Positions 1 to 6,943 of a stretch of DNA of 19,704 nucleotides are shown here, piece by piece. The notes beneath the pieces were generated by a model that was not told the origin of the DNA, did not search any database, and worked only from the letters and a program-made list of their open reading frames with translations. Position numbers and translations under genes: made by a program. Source of the stretch: Chloroflexota bacterium. Its GTDB lineage: Bacteria > Chloroflexota > Limnocylindria > Limnocylindrales > CSP1-4. The stretch is from NCBI GenBank assembly GCA_021786915.1, contig JAJYMP010000591.1, positions 1 to 19,704 on the forward strand, written 5' to 3'. Numbering within the stretch: the first letter of the stretch is position 1; every line of letters starts with the position of its first letter.

Positions 1-546
<546 letters not shown>

Positions 547-547
547 G

Positions 548-575
548 GGGGCGTCGGGAACGAGGCCGTCGCCCC
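548..575 (+). terminator. Weak hairpin after serS
   Basis: GGGGCG (548-553) can pair with CGCCCC (570-575) across a 16-nt loop, immediately after the serS stop. There is no T-run and the RBS of the next gene follows within 6 nt, so it may be a partial terminator, an RNA stability element, or chance in GC-rich DNA. Confidence 0.25.
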
Positions 576-593
576 GAGCGAGGAGGAGCCTCC

Positions 594-1163
594 ATGGCGC
601 AGCAGCCGCCGCCCTTCAACCAGTCCCCGTCAGGCCCGCCCCCCTACGGCCAGCAGCCGTATTCCCAGCCGCCCTACGGCCAGCCGCCCCAGCAGAACTG
701 GGTCCCGCCGGTCGCCGGGCCGGCGCCGGGGATCGCCTACGCGAGCGGCGGCGCGCGCCTCGTCGCCTACATCGTGGACACGATCGTCGCCGGAATCCTG
801 ATCGTCGCGGTGACGATCATCCTCGGCATCGTCATGTCGGCGGGGGCCGCCTCCAACAGCGGCGCGGCCGTCGGGGGCGGCGCGCTCGTGTGGTTCATCG
901 CGCTGCTCGTGATCTCGCTCGGGTACTTCCCGTGGTTCTGGTCCCACGGCGGCGCGACGCCGGGCATGAAGATGCTGAACATCCGCGTGGTCCGTGAGGT
1001 GGACGGGGGCCCGGTCACCGGTGGCCAGGCGATCCTGCGGCTCATCGGCTACTGGATCAACAGCCTCGTCTTCTACATCGGGTTCATCTGGATCCTGATC
1101 GACGCGCACCGCCAGGGCTGGCACGACAAGCTGGCCAACACGGTGGTCATCGAGAGCCGCTAG
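594..1163 (+). CDS. RDD family integral membrane protein with Pro/Gln/Tyr-rich N-terminus
   Basis: A 189-residue protein. Residues 1-45 are a low-complexity cytosolic tail rich in PPYGQ-type repeats. An RDD domain follows: the family arginine is in GGARLVAYIVD (R55) and the aspartate is in the first membrane segment (D62). Three hydrophobic segments are visible at about 56-80, 96-116 and 148-168, and the family's C-terminal WHDKLANTVVI ending is at 176-186. GATPGMKMLNIRV (120-132) is also typical. RDD proteins are poorly defined; some have been linked to ion exchange or to anchoring of other factors, so no specific function is assigned. The start is supported by AGGAGG at 581-586, 7 nt before ATG. 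It is 47 bp downstream of serS and probably co-transcribed or independently expressed; it converges on the deacetylase gene. Confidence 0.9.
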   Translation: MAQQPPPFNQSPSGPPPYGQQPYSQPPYGQPPQQNWVPPVAGPAPGIAYASGGARLVAYIVDTIVAGILIVAVTIILGIVMSAGAASNSGAAVGGGALVWFIALLVISLGYFPWFWSHGGATPGMKMLNIRVVREVDGGPVTGGQAILRLIGYWINSLVFYIGFIWILIDAHRQGWHDKLANTVVIESR

Positions 1164-1183
1164 CTCCTCCGGCTACCCTGGCG

Positions 1184-1215
1184 CGGGCGCCCGCCGCCAT
1201 CCGGCAGGGCGCCCG
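1184..1215. terminator. Hairpin between convergent genes (likely bidirectional terminator)
   Basis: CGGGCGCCC (1184-1192) pairs perfectly with GGGCGCCCG (1207-1215) across a 14-nt loop. It sits between the RDD gene stop (1163) and the deacetylase stop (1242), the expected place for a shared terminator. It lacks a clear T-tract, as is common in high-GC genomes. Confidence 0.5.
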
Positions 1216-1241
1216 TCCTTCGTGTCGGGAGCACCCGTCCT

Positions 1242-2507
1242 TCAGCGGTACAGCGCGGACACGGCCGTGGCGGTGTAGCCCGCGGTGCGCAGGCCGGTGA
1301 GCATCGCCGGCAGCGCGTTGCGGGTCGGGTACCCGCCGAGGTGCATCAGCACGATCCCGCCGGCCGTGCGGCTCGCGATGACCTTGGCCGCGACGGAGGC
1401 GGCGGTCGGCCCGCCGTCGGCGGGGGCCCGCCAGTCGATGGTGTCCGTGGACCACATGATCGCGTACGGCCAGCCGGCTCGGGCGGCGACCGTGACGAGC
1501 GAGGTGTTGACGGCGCCGTAGGGCGGACGCCAGTACGGGGTCGTGTGGCGGCCGGTCAGGCCGGCGATCGTGCTGTCGGCGACCCGCAGCTCCGACGTCA
1601 TGAAGGCCGCGGACGGCGGCGACGCCGGGCACGACGCGCCGCCGCCGCCATCGCGCAGGTTGCAGTGGTGCTGCGTGTGGTTCCCGAGCTCGAACAGCTC
1701 GGGGTGGGCGCGGATCTCGGCCATGACCTGGCGGCCGATGGTCGTCGTGGCGGCGGCGCCGGTCGGGAAGACCGTCGCGCAGACGCGCTCGAGCTCGAGG
1801 TACCGGAGGATCGACATCGCCGGTGTCAGCCGGCCGCCCATGTCGAAGGTGAGCGCGATCTCGCGGGTGGCGGCGGGCACCGACCGGACCATGCGACCCG
1901 TCGTCGCCCGCGGCGGGGAGCCCGCGGTGCAGGTGATCCGCTCGGGTGCCGCCAGCGTGCCCGGCAGCCACCAGCCGGCCCACGTGCCGCTGGCGATGCG
2001 GGCGTGTCGGAGGCCGTTGACCACGGCCGCCCGGTCGGCCTGCAGGGACGTGCTCGTCGTGGTCACCAGGCGTTTGGCGGCGGTGAGCGCGCCAGACGAG
2101 TCGAAGCGGTAGAGCTCATAGCGGGCGGCCGCAAGTCGGACGGTTCGCGCGGGCGTGTAGACCGCGGCCGTGACGATCCCCGGCCGGTACGCGGTCCTGC
2201 CCTCGGCGACCCACCATCCGGCGAGCGAGCCGCTGGCGACCCGGAGGTAGACGCCCCGGCCGGGGACCGTCGTCCGGGCTGAGCTGTACACGGTGGACGG
2301 CGACGTGAGCGTCACGCTCCGCCGGCCCGTGACCATCCAGTTGGAGGAGAACGTGACGGCGGGCTGGGGCCCGGCCTCCAGTCGGATCAGGAATGAGGCC
2401 GAATGAGCCTCGGGCACCGCAAGCGTCAGGAGCCCGCTCAGGGCGAGCAGGAGCGCGACGATGGCCGAAACCACGACGCGCACGATCCCCGCATGCTCTC
2501 TGTCCAT
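1242..2507 (-). CDS. Secreted NodB-type polysaccharide deacetylase with duplicated ASG-x-x-AGWW N-terminal module
   Basis: A 421-residue exported protein likely to remove acetyl groups from a cell-wall or extracellular polysaccharide; the substrate is unknown. Residues 1-37 form a signal peptide (hydrophobic core VVVSAIVALLLALSGLLTLAV, cleavage near AHSA). Residues 38-200 form a non-catalytic region with two related motifs, ASGSLAGWWV (91-100) and ASGTWAGWWL (172-181). The NodB domain runs from about 215 to 421: motif 1 TFDMGG (220-225), motif 2 NHTQHH (276-281), motif 3 RPPYG (327-331), motif 4 DTIDWR (355-360), motif 5 LMHLGG (387-392). Motif 1 keeps the catalytic-base Asp (D222), but the usual second, metal-binding Asp is Met223. 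The start was chosen at ATG 2507 because it begins the signal peptide and has GGGAG upstream; the same frame stays open far upstream, but that is GC-driven shadow. The family call is secure. Confidence 0.92.
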   Translation of the reverse strand: MDREHAGIVRVVVSAIVALLLALSGLLTLAVPEAHSASFLIRLEAGPQPAVTFSSNWMVTGRRSVTLTSPSTVYSSARTTVPGRGVYLRVASGSLAGWWVAEGRTAYRPGIVTAAVYTPARTVRLAAARYELYRFDSSGALTAAKRLVTTTSTSLQADRAAVVNGLRHARIASGTWAGWWLPGTLAAPERITCTAGSPPRATTGRMVRSVPAATREIALTFDMGGRLTPAMSILRYLELERVCATVFPTGAAATTTIGRQVMAEIRAHPELFELGNHTQHHCNLRDGGGGASCPASPPSAAFMTSELRVADSTIAGLTGRHTTPYWRPPYGAVNTSLVTVAARAGWPYAIMWSTDTIDWRAPADGGPTAASVAAKVIASRTAGGIVLMHLGGYPTRNALPAMLTGLRTAGYTATAVSALYR

Positions 2508-2641
2508 GACGTTCTCCCGGGCCCCGTCCCCGCACCACTCGAGCCCGCGACGACGATGGACGTTGCCGCTGTCGACGCAAAGGGCCCTCGGTCGATGGTT
2601 CGGCCTGTCGGCGCATCGATCCTGGCGCGGCGCGCGGGCGC

Positions 2642-2647
2642 TATGCT
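2642..2647 (+). promoter_or_regulatory. Candidate -10 box for tRNA-Ser
   Basis: TATGCT lies 7 nt upstream of the first tRNA base, which is suitable -10 spacing for a transcript starting at or next to the mature 5' end. No convincing -35 box is visible at 16-18 bp upstream, so this is tentative. Confidence 0.3.
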
Positions 2648-2654
2648 CCCCGGC

Positions 2655-2742
2655 GGAGCGGTGGCCGAGTGGTTGATGGCAGCGGTCTTGAAAACCGCCG
2701 GGGCGCAAGCTCTCGTGAGTTCGAATCTCACCCGCTCCGCCA
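2655..2742 (+). tRNA. tRNA-Ser (anticodon UGA), CCA encoded
   Basis: A full class II cloverleaf can be folded. The acceptor stem is GGAGCGG (2655-2661) with CCGCTCC (2732-2738). The anticodon stem is GCGGT/ACCGC with loop CTTGAAA (2687-2693), placing anticodon TGA at 2689-2691. There is a long variable arm (about 2699-2714) typical of serine tRNAs, and a T arm GTGAG-TTCGAAT-CTCAC (2715-2731). The discriminator is G2739 and a genomic CCA follows at 2740-2742. It reads UCA and probably other UCN codons. It lies divergently from the deacetylase gene, and the gene for its cognate synthetase is about 2.1 kb upstream. Confidence 0.97.
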
Positions 2743-2792
2743 CGCTGGCAGCGATGCGGCCCCAGAGTGCCCGACGCCATTGGGAGGGGACG

Positions 2793-3266
2793 ATGCCGGA
2801 GCAGCCGAAGGGATGGGGATCCGCGAGGACGGGGCGACAGCTCGCCCACGGCCTCGGCTCCATCGCCCTCGTCGCTCTCGTGATCGCGATCCCGGCGGTC
2901 TTGTTGTCGGCTCCTTGGTCCTGCGGCTGCACCTCGCCCGTGGACCTCATCGTCCTCAACTACGCCCATGACGACGCCACCGTGAGCTGGCAGGGGGCGG
3001 GCCTCCTCGGCACCCCCATCCTCGGCGCCGCGGGCCGCACAACGGCACCGGCATGCGCGACCCTCTCGCAGACGCTGCGCCCGGGCGAGGTTGATGTGTC
3101 GATCAGCGCGGGTGCCGACGTGCAGTCGGCCCGGGTGGTCGTCCCCGAGCGCGATGTGCAGGATGGCCACGTCGCCACCTTCGTCATCGGGGTGGATGGA
3201 CGCATCGCGGGTCCGTCCGACGGGATGCCAGGGGGCGCGTATCCCCAGGACCCGCTCTGCAACTGA
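2793..3266 (+). CDS. Hypothetical membrane-anchored protein, single N-terminal TM segment
   Basis: A 157-residue protein that I do not recognise. Residues 1-18 are polar and basic, about 20-41 form one hydrophobic segment (LGSIALVALVIAIPAVLL), and the rest is probably extracytoplasmic. The outer part starts with a C-G-C pair (C44, C46), contains C88, and ends near C156, so disulfides or metal ligation are possible. The predicted strand-rich pattern in 50-135 (DLIVLNYAHDDATVSW, EVDVSISAG, HVATFVIGVDGRI) suggests a small beta-sandwich. The start at ATG 2793 was chosen for the strong GGGAGGGG at about 2782-2789. The same frame is open upstream through the tRNA, so the longer version is rejected. 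It begins 50 bp after the tRNA and may share its transcript. The membrane anchoring is an inference from hydrophobicity only. Confidence 0.7.
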   Translation: MPEQPKGWGSARTGRQLAHGLGSIALVALVIAIPAVLLSAPWSCGCTSPVDLIVLNYAHDDATVSWQGAGLLGTPILGAAGRTTAPACATLSQTLRPGEVDVSISAGADVQSARVVVPERDVQDGHVATFVIGVDGRIAGPSDGMPGGAYPQDPLCN

Positions 3267-3458
3267 CCCATCCGCTACACGCGGCAGTGTCCACTCCGGC
3301 CATCCTGGCTTCATGACGATCGGGCCGCGGCGAGACTGGTCCACCTCGCCGAACGTTCCCCCTCTGGCTCCCCCGGGATGTCGGGATGGCGGGGCCTCGG
3401 GGAATTCCGGCCGTGTGGCCCTCTCGGTGTGGCGCCCGGCGGATCGAAGATCTCCCGC
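3267..3458. other. Non-coding spacer, nothing recognised
   Basis: These 192 bp between the hypothetical gene and the decayed flavodoxin/VOC stretch contain no reading frame with recognisable motifs, no strong hairpin and no clear promoter that I can see. The region may be further eroded coding sequence. Confidence 0.4.
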
Positions 3459-3718
3459 ATGCCGACCGCCGCGATCGTGTACTGCAGCGCCACCTGGACC
3501 ACTGCCGGGCTTGGCGAGGACATCGCCCGCGTCCTGACCGGCCGCGGCATCGAGACCCGAATCGCCGCGATCGGGGAGATCGACACGGCGGGCCTGGCCG
3601 ACGTGGACTCGTGGTGGGCGTGGGCGGCAAGCAGGTCCTGATCGAGGACCCGTCGGGCAACGCGGTCGAGCTTTTCGAGCCGACCATTCCCGATGCGAAG
3701 CTGACCCGGCCGTCCTGA
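3459..3718 (+). pseudogene. Chimeric gene remnant: flavodoxin-like N-terminus joined to VOC/glyoxalase C-terminus
   Basis: Two unrelated family fragments abut in different frames. Frame 1 starts at ATG 3459 with MPTAAIVYCSATWTTAGLGE, then DIARVLTGRGIETRIAAIGE. This looks like the first beta-alpha-beta of a flavodoxin-fold protein (the phosphate-binding loop normally lies after the first strand), but the homology stops around 3608. In another frame, from about 3611 to the stop at 3718, GGKQVLIEDPSGNAVELFEP matches the final strand block of VOC (glyoxalase/bleomycin-resistance) proteins. That block normally carries the last metal ligand, the E in VELFEP. Neither fragment is long enough to be a whole domain (about 50 and 25 residues of homology). 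The simplest reading is deletion between two former neighbouring genes, or a sequencing/assembly collapse. No function is expected. Confidence 0.6.
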
Positions 3719-3809
3719 CGGCTCCTCCGGGCGCTGGGTCCGGCGCCTGCAACGCTGTTCCGGCGGGCGCGTCTCCATGGGTGCCAAGAACCCACACCGG
3801 AGGTGCGTC

Positions 3810-4622
3810 ATGCACCGGACCCATGCCCTGCTCGCGGCTGTCGTGATGACCGCCGCGCTGGCGGCGCCCGCGGCCGCGGCCGAGCCAGCCACCCGCTACA
3901 TCGCCCTCGGCGACTCGCTCGCCTGGGGCGACGGCGCGTCCGACCCCACAACGACCGCCTACGTGCCGCTGCTCGAGGACTACTTCGCCGGCACGTCCCA
4001 CGCCGGCGCGAAGCAGATGTTCAACCTCGCGATCCGCGGTGAGACCACCGGCTCGTTCATCGAACGCGAGCTCGCGCCTGCCGCCGCCCTCATCGACGAC
4101 CCGACGACCGACACGCGGGTGGTCACGATCAGCATCGGCGGCAACGACCTGCTGAACCTGATCAACGAGCCTGACGACCCGTGCGTCGTCGACTTCGGGT
4201 CGGCCACGTGCCAGGCGCTCCTGGCCTCGGGCATGAGCGGCGTGCAGGCGAACCTGCCCATCATCATCGGCACGCTGCAGGCAGCGCTCGACCGCGACCC
4301 GGGGCCGGAGAAGATGTTCGTCCTCCTGCCGTACAACGCCTTCAGCGGCACGGGCAGCCCGTTCGAGCCGATCGTGGCCGGAGGGCTGCGGGGCGCTGAC
4401 GGTGTCGTGGACTGCTCTGCGCTCGGCAACGTGGCCAACGTGGGCCTCGATGACATCATCGGCTGCACCGCCGCCACGATGGGGGCCATCCCGGTCGACA
4501 GCTACCCCGACTTCGAGGGCCGGGGGCTCGAGCTCACGCACATCGGCGAGGGCTTCAACATCCATCCCAACGACGCCGGGTACGCCCTGATCGCGAAGGC
4601 GCACCGGATCGCGAACCGGTAG
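3810..4622 (+). CDS. Secreted SGNH/GDSL-type hydrolase
   Basis: A 270-residue exported esterase/lipase-like enzyme; the substrate is unknown. Residues 1-24 are a signal peptide (LLAAVVMTAALAAPAAAA). SGNH block I is IALGDSLAWGDG with nucleophile S36. Block II is the conserved Gly in LAIRGETTGSF (about 73-83). Block III is ISIGGNDLLN with G111 and N112. Block V is IHPNDAGYALIA with catalytic His252. The Asp usually found three residues before that His is absent (F249), so the enzyme either uses a Ser-His dyad or takes an acid from elsewhere. Four Cys after the catalytic core (C125, C134, C202, C219) could form two disulfides. The start at ATG 3810 was chosen for GGAGG at 3799-3803, 6 nt upstream, and because it begins the signal peptide directly; an in-frame ATG at 3777 would add 11 polar residues. 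It is followed by a strong hairpin, so it is probably monocistronic. Confidence 0.92.
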   Translation: MHRTHALLAAVVMTAALAAPAAAAEPATRYIALGDSLAWGDGASDPTTTAYVPLLEDYFAGTSHAGAKQMFNLAIRGETTGSFIERELAPAAALIDDPTTDTRVVTISIGGNDLLNLINEPDDPCVVDFGSATCQALLASGMSGVQANLPIIIGTLQAALDRDPGPEKMFVLLPYNAFSGTGSPFEPIVAGGLRGADGVVDCSALGNVANVGLDDIIGCTAATMGAIPVDSYPDFEGRGLELTHIGEGFNIHPNDAGYALIAKAHRIANR

Positions 4623-4632
4623 CGCGCCTGTT

Positions 4633-4666
4633 GTGCCGGCCGGCGACGTGCCCCGCCGGCCGGCAC
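4633..4666 (+). terminator. Strong 13-bp hairpin after the SGNH hydrolase
   Basis: GTGCCGGCCGGCG (4633-4645) pairs perfectly with CGCCGGCCGGCAC (4654-4666) across an 8-nt loop, 10 nt after the stop codon. No T-tract follows. Position and strength fit a transcription terminator that insulates the trp operon upstream region. Confidence 0.6.
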
Positions 4667-4730
4667 GGCCGCGCCCGCGCCCCAAGGTGACGCGCGGCCA
4701 GGTCGGCGCTGGGGCGGCGCCCGGTCCGCC

Positions 4731-4834
4731 GGTCGCCTCAGGAGCGACGTTCTCGGGGCCCCGGTGTCCGTTCGTCGCCTGGCAGGCGACGATCCACGCG
4801 GGAGCAGCCGAAACCGTCGCCTGTGAGGCGACGG
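4731..4834. repeat. Three GTCGCCT-N3-AGGCGAC palindromes at exact 42-bp spacing
   Basis: Copy 1 is GTCGCCT-CAG-GAGCGAC (4732-4748, imperfect right arm). Copy 2 is CGTCGCCT-GGC-AGGCGACG (4773-4791, perfect 8-bp arms). Copy 3 is CCGTCGCCT-GTG-AGGCGACGG (4814-4834, perfect 9-bp arms). Their centres are at 4740, 4782 and 4824, that is 42 bp or almost exactly four helical turns apart, so all would face the same side of the DNA. The 23-25 bp between copies are unrelated. The array ends 40 bp before the trp -35 box. It could be an operator array for a dimeric regulator or a dispersed genomic repeat; no known regulator consensus is recognised. Confidence 0.75.
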
Positions 4835-4873
4835 CCGGCCGACGAGGTGGGACGCCAGCGGAACAGAGCGCGC

Positions 4874-4902
4874 TTGACGGCCCGCGGCGACGGGCCGATA
4901 CT
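4874..4902 (+). promoter_or_regulatory. trp operon sigma70-type promoter
   Basis: TTGACG (4874-4879, 5/6 match to TTGACA) and GATACT (4897-4902, 4/6 match to TATAAT) are separated by exactly 17 bp. The predicted start is near 4909-4911, just upstream of the T-box leader. The spacer is almost filled by an inverted repeat, GGCCCG (4879-4884) and CGGGCC (4891-4896), which might be an operator or coincidence. Confidence 0.75.
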
Positions 4903-4909
4903 CCGGCCT

Positions 4910-5271
4910 CACAACTGAACACGAGGCATCGATCGGGACGAGTACCCCTCGAGCGCCACTCCAGAGACCCGGCGGCTGGTGCGAGCCGGGGTGGCATCGG
5001 CGGCGAATGGACCCGGGAGCCCCCGGACCGAACGCGGGGCGGCGAACCAGGACGCGGAGCGCAGGACGCGAAGGCGATCAGGGACGTCGCGGACGACAAG
5101 TAGGCTCCGGCGCAGAGCGCCAGCGATACAGGGCAGCGCCGATCGAGGCGGTCGCGGGACGGACCCGCGGACCCGGCTCCGTCGGTCAGAGAGCGGCACA
5201 CGCCGAACACGGGTGGCACCGCGGAAGGAGCAACGACCTTTCGTCCCGACAGGACGAACTACGGTCGTTTT
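4910..5271 (+). promoter_or_regulatory. T-box riboswitch leader, tRNA-Trp specific (UGG specifier)
   Basis: An RNA leader that senses the charging state of tRNA-Trp and controls read-through into trpE. Stem I has a lower helix CGGG (4934-4937)/CCCG (5012-5015). Its specifier loop has AGTA (4941-4944) facing GAA-TGG-A (5005-5011), so the specifier codon is UGG (Trp) at 5008-5010. Higher up, GCCAC (4955-4959) pairs with GTGGC (4991-4995). The AGAGA bulge (4963-4967) and the distal hairpin CCCGGC/GCCGGG with loop GGCTGGTGCGA (4974-4984) are classic stem I signatures. The T-box GGGTGGCACCGCGG is at 5211-5224. The antiterminator folds as CGGG (5210-5213)/CCCG (5245-5248) and GCG (5221-5223)/CGT (5242-5244) around the bulge TGGCACC (5214-5220). 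Its UGGC complements the GCCA 3' end expected of tRNA-Trp. It is mutually exclusive with the terminator that follows. The middle stems (about 5018-5205) were not folded in detail. Confidence 0.95.
5232..5271 (+). terminator. T-box-controlled intrinsic terminator
   Basis: AACGACC (5232-5238) pairs with GGTCGTT (5263-5269). The inner helix TTCGTCC (5240-5246) pairs with GGACGAA (5252-5258) around loop CGACA, followed by a short T-rich tail (TTTT at 5268-5271, then CGATTCT). The 5' half of the inner helix overlaps the strand needed by the antiterminator (5242-5248), so the two structures cannot coexist. Confidence 0.88.
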
Positions 5272-5293
5272 CGATTCTCAAGGACCTGACGCC

Positions 5294-6943
5294 ATGACCA
5301 ACCCGCTGAGCCTGGGCGAGACCAAGCGCCTCGCCGGCACCGCCGACACGATCCTGTTGCGCGCCACGCGCACGGCGGATCTCGAGACGCCCATCGGCGC
5401 GTTCCTGCGGCTCGACGACGGCGTCACGCCGGCGTACCTGCTCGAGTCGGTCGAGGGCGGCGAGCGCCTCGGCCGGTACAGCTTCCTCGGCGTTGGCCCG
5501 CGGCGGCTGCTCGAGGTCCGCGACGGCGAGGCCCGCACGACCAGCCGCGAGGTGGGCGTGACCGCGTACGCGCCCGACCTGCCCGTCACCACGACCACCA
5601 CCACAGACCCGCTGGCCGCGCTCCGCGCCTTCGTGCCCCGCCGCCGCGTGGCGCCCGTGGAGGGGATGCCCAGGTTCACCGGCGGCGCGGTGGGCGCGCT
5701 GAGCTACGACGCCATCTCGACCTTCGAGCCCTCCGTCCCGCGCCCGGACCGAGACCCCGTCGGCGTCCCGCTCGCGAGCTACATCGAGACCGACCTCGTC
5801 ATCGTCTTCGACCACCTCACCCACCAGATCTCGGCGATCGCCTCGCTCCACACGGACGCTCCTGACCTCGAGGGCCGCTACCGCATCGCCGAGCGCGCCA
5901 TCTTCGAGGCCCTCGAGCGCACCGCCCGGCCATCCGCCGCAGAGCTCGCCCCGACCGCCGCCCCTCGCCCCGCCACCGACGACGCCGCGCGCCTTGGCCA
6001 GGTCGAGACCAGCCTCGGCCGCGACCAGTACATGCACGCCGTGGAGAGGGCGAAGGACGCGATCGCCGCCGGCGAGGCGATCCAGGTGGTCCTCGCGCGC
6101 CGCCAGAGCTTCGAGCTCCCGGCCGGGCCGGATGGCCGCCAGCTCGACGGCATCGCACTCTACCGGGCGCTGCGACGGGTGAATCCCAGCCCCTACCTGT
6201 TCTTCACCCGCACCCCGGCGTTCGAGGTCGTGGGCGCGAGCCCGGAGCTCCTCGTCCAGGTCGTCGGCGACAAGATGAGCACGCACCCGATCGCGGGCAC
6301 CCGGCCGCGCGGCGCCACCCAGGCCGACGACGACCGCCTGGCTGACGAGCTGATCCGCGACCCCAAGGAGCGGGCCGAGCACGTGATGCTCGTCGACCTG
6401 GGGCGCAACGACCTCGGGCGCGTGGCCCGGCCGGGCACCGTGAGCACCAGCCAGTACATGGAGGTGGAGCGCTACAGCCACGTGCTGCACCTGGTCAGCC
6501 ACGTCGAGGCGAAGCTCCGCCCCGAGCTCGACGCGCTCGACGCGCTGCGCTCCGTCTTCCCGGCCGGCACCCTGTCGGGCGCCCCCAAGATCCGGGCGAT
6601 GCAGCTGATCGCCGCGGCGGAGGGCGAGCGCCGGGGGCTGTACGGTGGGGCCGTGGGCTACCTGGGCTACGACGGCAACCTCGACACGGCGATCACCATC
6701 CGCAGCGCCGTGCTCAAGGGCGGCCTCGCGCACGTGCACACGGGCGCCGGGATCGTCGCCAGGAGCGAGCCCGAGCGCGAGTTCGAGGAGACCGAGCACA
6801 AGGCGGCGGCGATGCGCCGGGCAATCGAGCTGGCCGCTGAGCCTGCCGCCTCGCGACGGCCGGCCGGGACCGACGGGACGGAGGCGGCGAGCGCCGGCGC
6901 CGGCGTCGAGCCCGTCGCCGCAGGGGAGGGGGCGGGCTCGTGA
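5294..6943 (+). CDS. trpE: Anthranilate synthase component I
   Basis: A 549-residue enzyme converting chorismate plus ammonia (from TrpG) to anthranilate, the first step of tryptophan synthesis. The N-terminal Trp-binding motif LLES is at 49-52 (YLLESVEGGERLGRYSF), which implies feedback inhibition by tryptophan. The chorismate-binding core is at about 235-510, with GASPELLV (314-321), HPIAGTRPRG (331-340), HVMLVDLGRNDLGR (363-376), GTLSGAPKIRAMQLI (425-439) and GGAVGYLGYDGNLDTAITIR (451-470). Residues from about 515 form an Ala/Gly/Glu tail beyond the usual end. The start was set at ATG 5294, 22 nt after the leader terminator, with AAGGA at 5280-5284. The frame is open upstream through the T-box, but that is not coding. 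It overlaps trpG by 4 bp. It is expressed under T-box control. Confidence 0.97.
   Translation: MTNPLSLGETKRLAGTADTILLRATRTADLETPIGAFLRLDDGVTPAYLLESVEGGERLGRYSFLGVGPRRLLEVRDGEARTTSREVGVTAYAPDLPVTTTTTTDPLAALRAFVPRRRVAPVEGMPRFTGGAVGALSYDAISTFEPSVPRPDRDPVGVPLASYIETDLVIVFDHLTHQISAIASLHTDAPDLEGRYRIAERAIFEALERTARPSAAELAPTAAPRPATDDAARLGQVETSLGRDQYMHAVERAKDAIAAGEAIQVVLARRQSFELPAGPDGRQLDGIALYRALRRVNPSPYLFFTRTPAFEVVGASPELLVQVVGDKMSTHPIAGTRPRGATQADDDRLADELIRDPKERAEHVMLVDLGRNDLGRVARPGTVSTSQYMEVERYSHVLHLVSHVEAKLRPELDALDALRSVFPAGTLSGAPKIRAMQLIAAAEGERRGLYGGAVGYLGYDGNLDTAITIRSAVLKGGLAHVHTGAGIVARSEPEREFEETEHKAAAMRRAIELAAEPAASRRPAGTDGTEAASAGAGVEPVAAGEGAGS

Noticed and set aside
4731..4834. Possible CRISPR array
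   Set aside because: There are only three repeats of 17-21 bp, one imperfect, with 23-25 bp spacers and no cas genes in view. The exact helical phasing next to a promoter fits operators or a palindromic repeat better.
2508..5219. Minus-strand frame open for more than 1300 codons extending upstream of the deacetylase
   Set aside because: Only 1242-2507 has family motifs and a signal peptide. The upstream part runs antisense through the tRNA, the SGNH gene and the T-box and is a GC-driven open frame.
4910..5293. Classical trp leader-peptide attenuator
   Set aside because: No short ORF with consecutive Trp codons is seen; the T-box motifs and antiterminator explain the leader fully.
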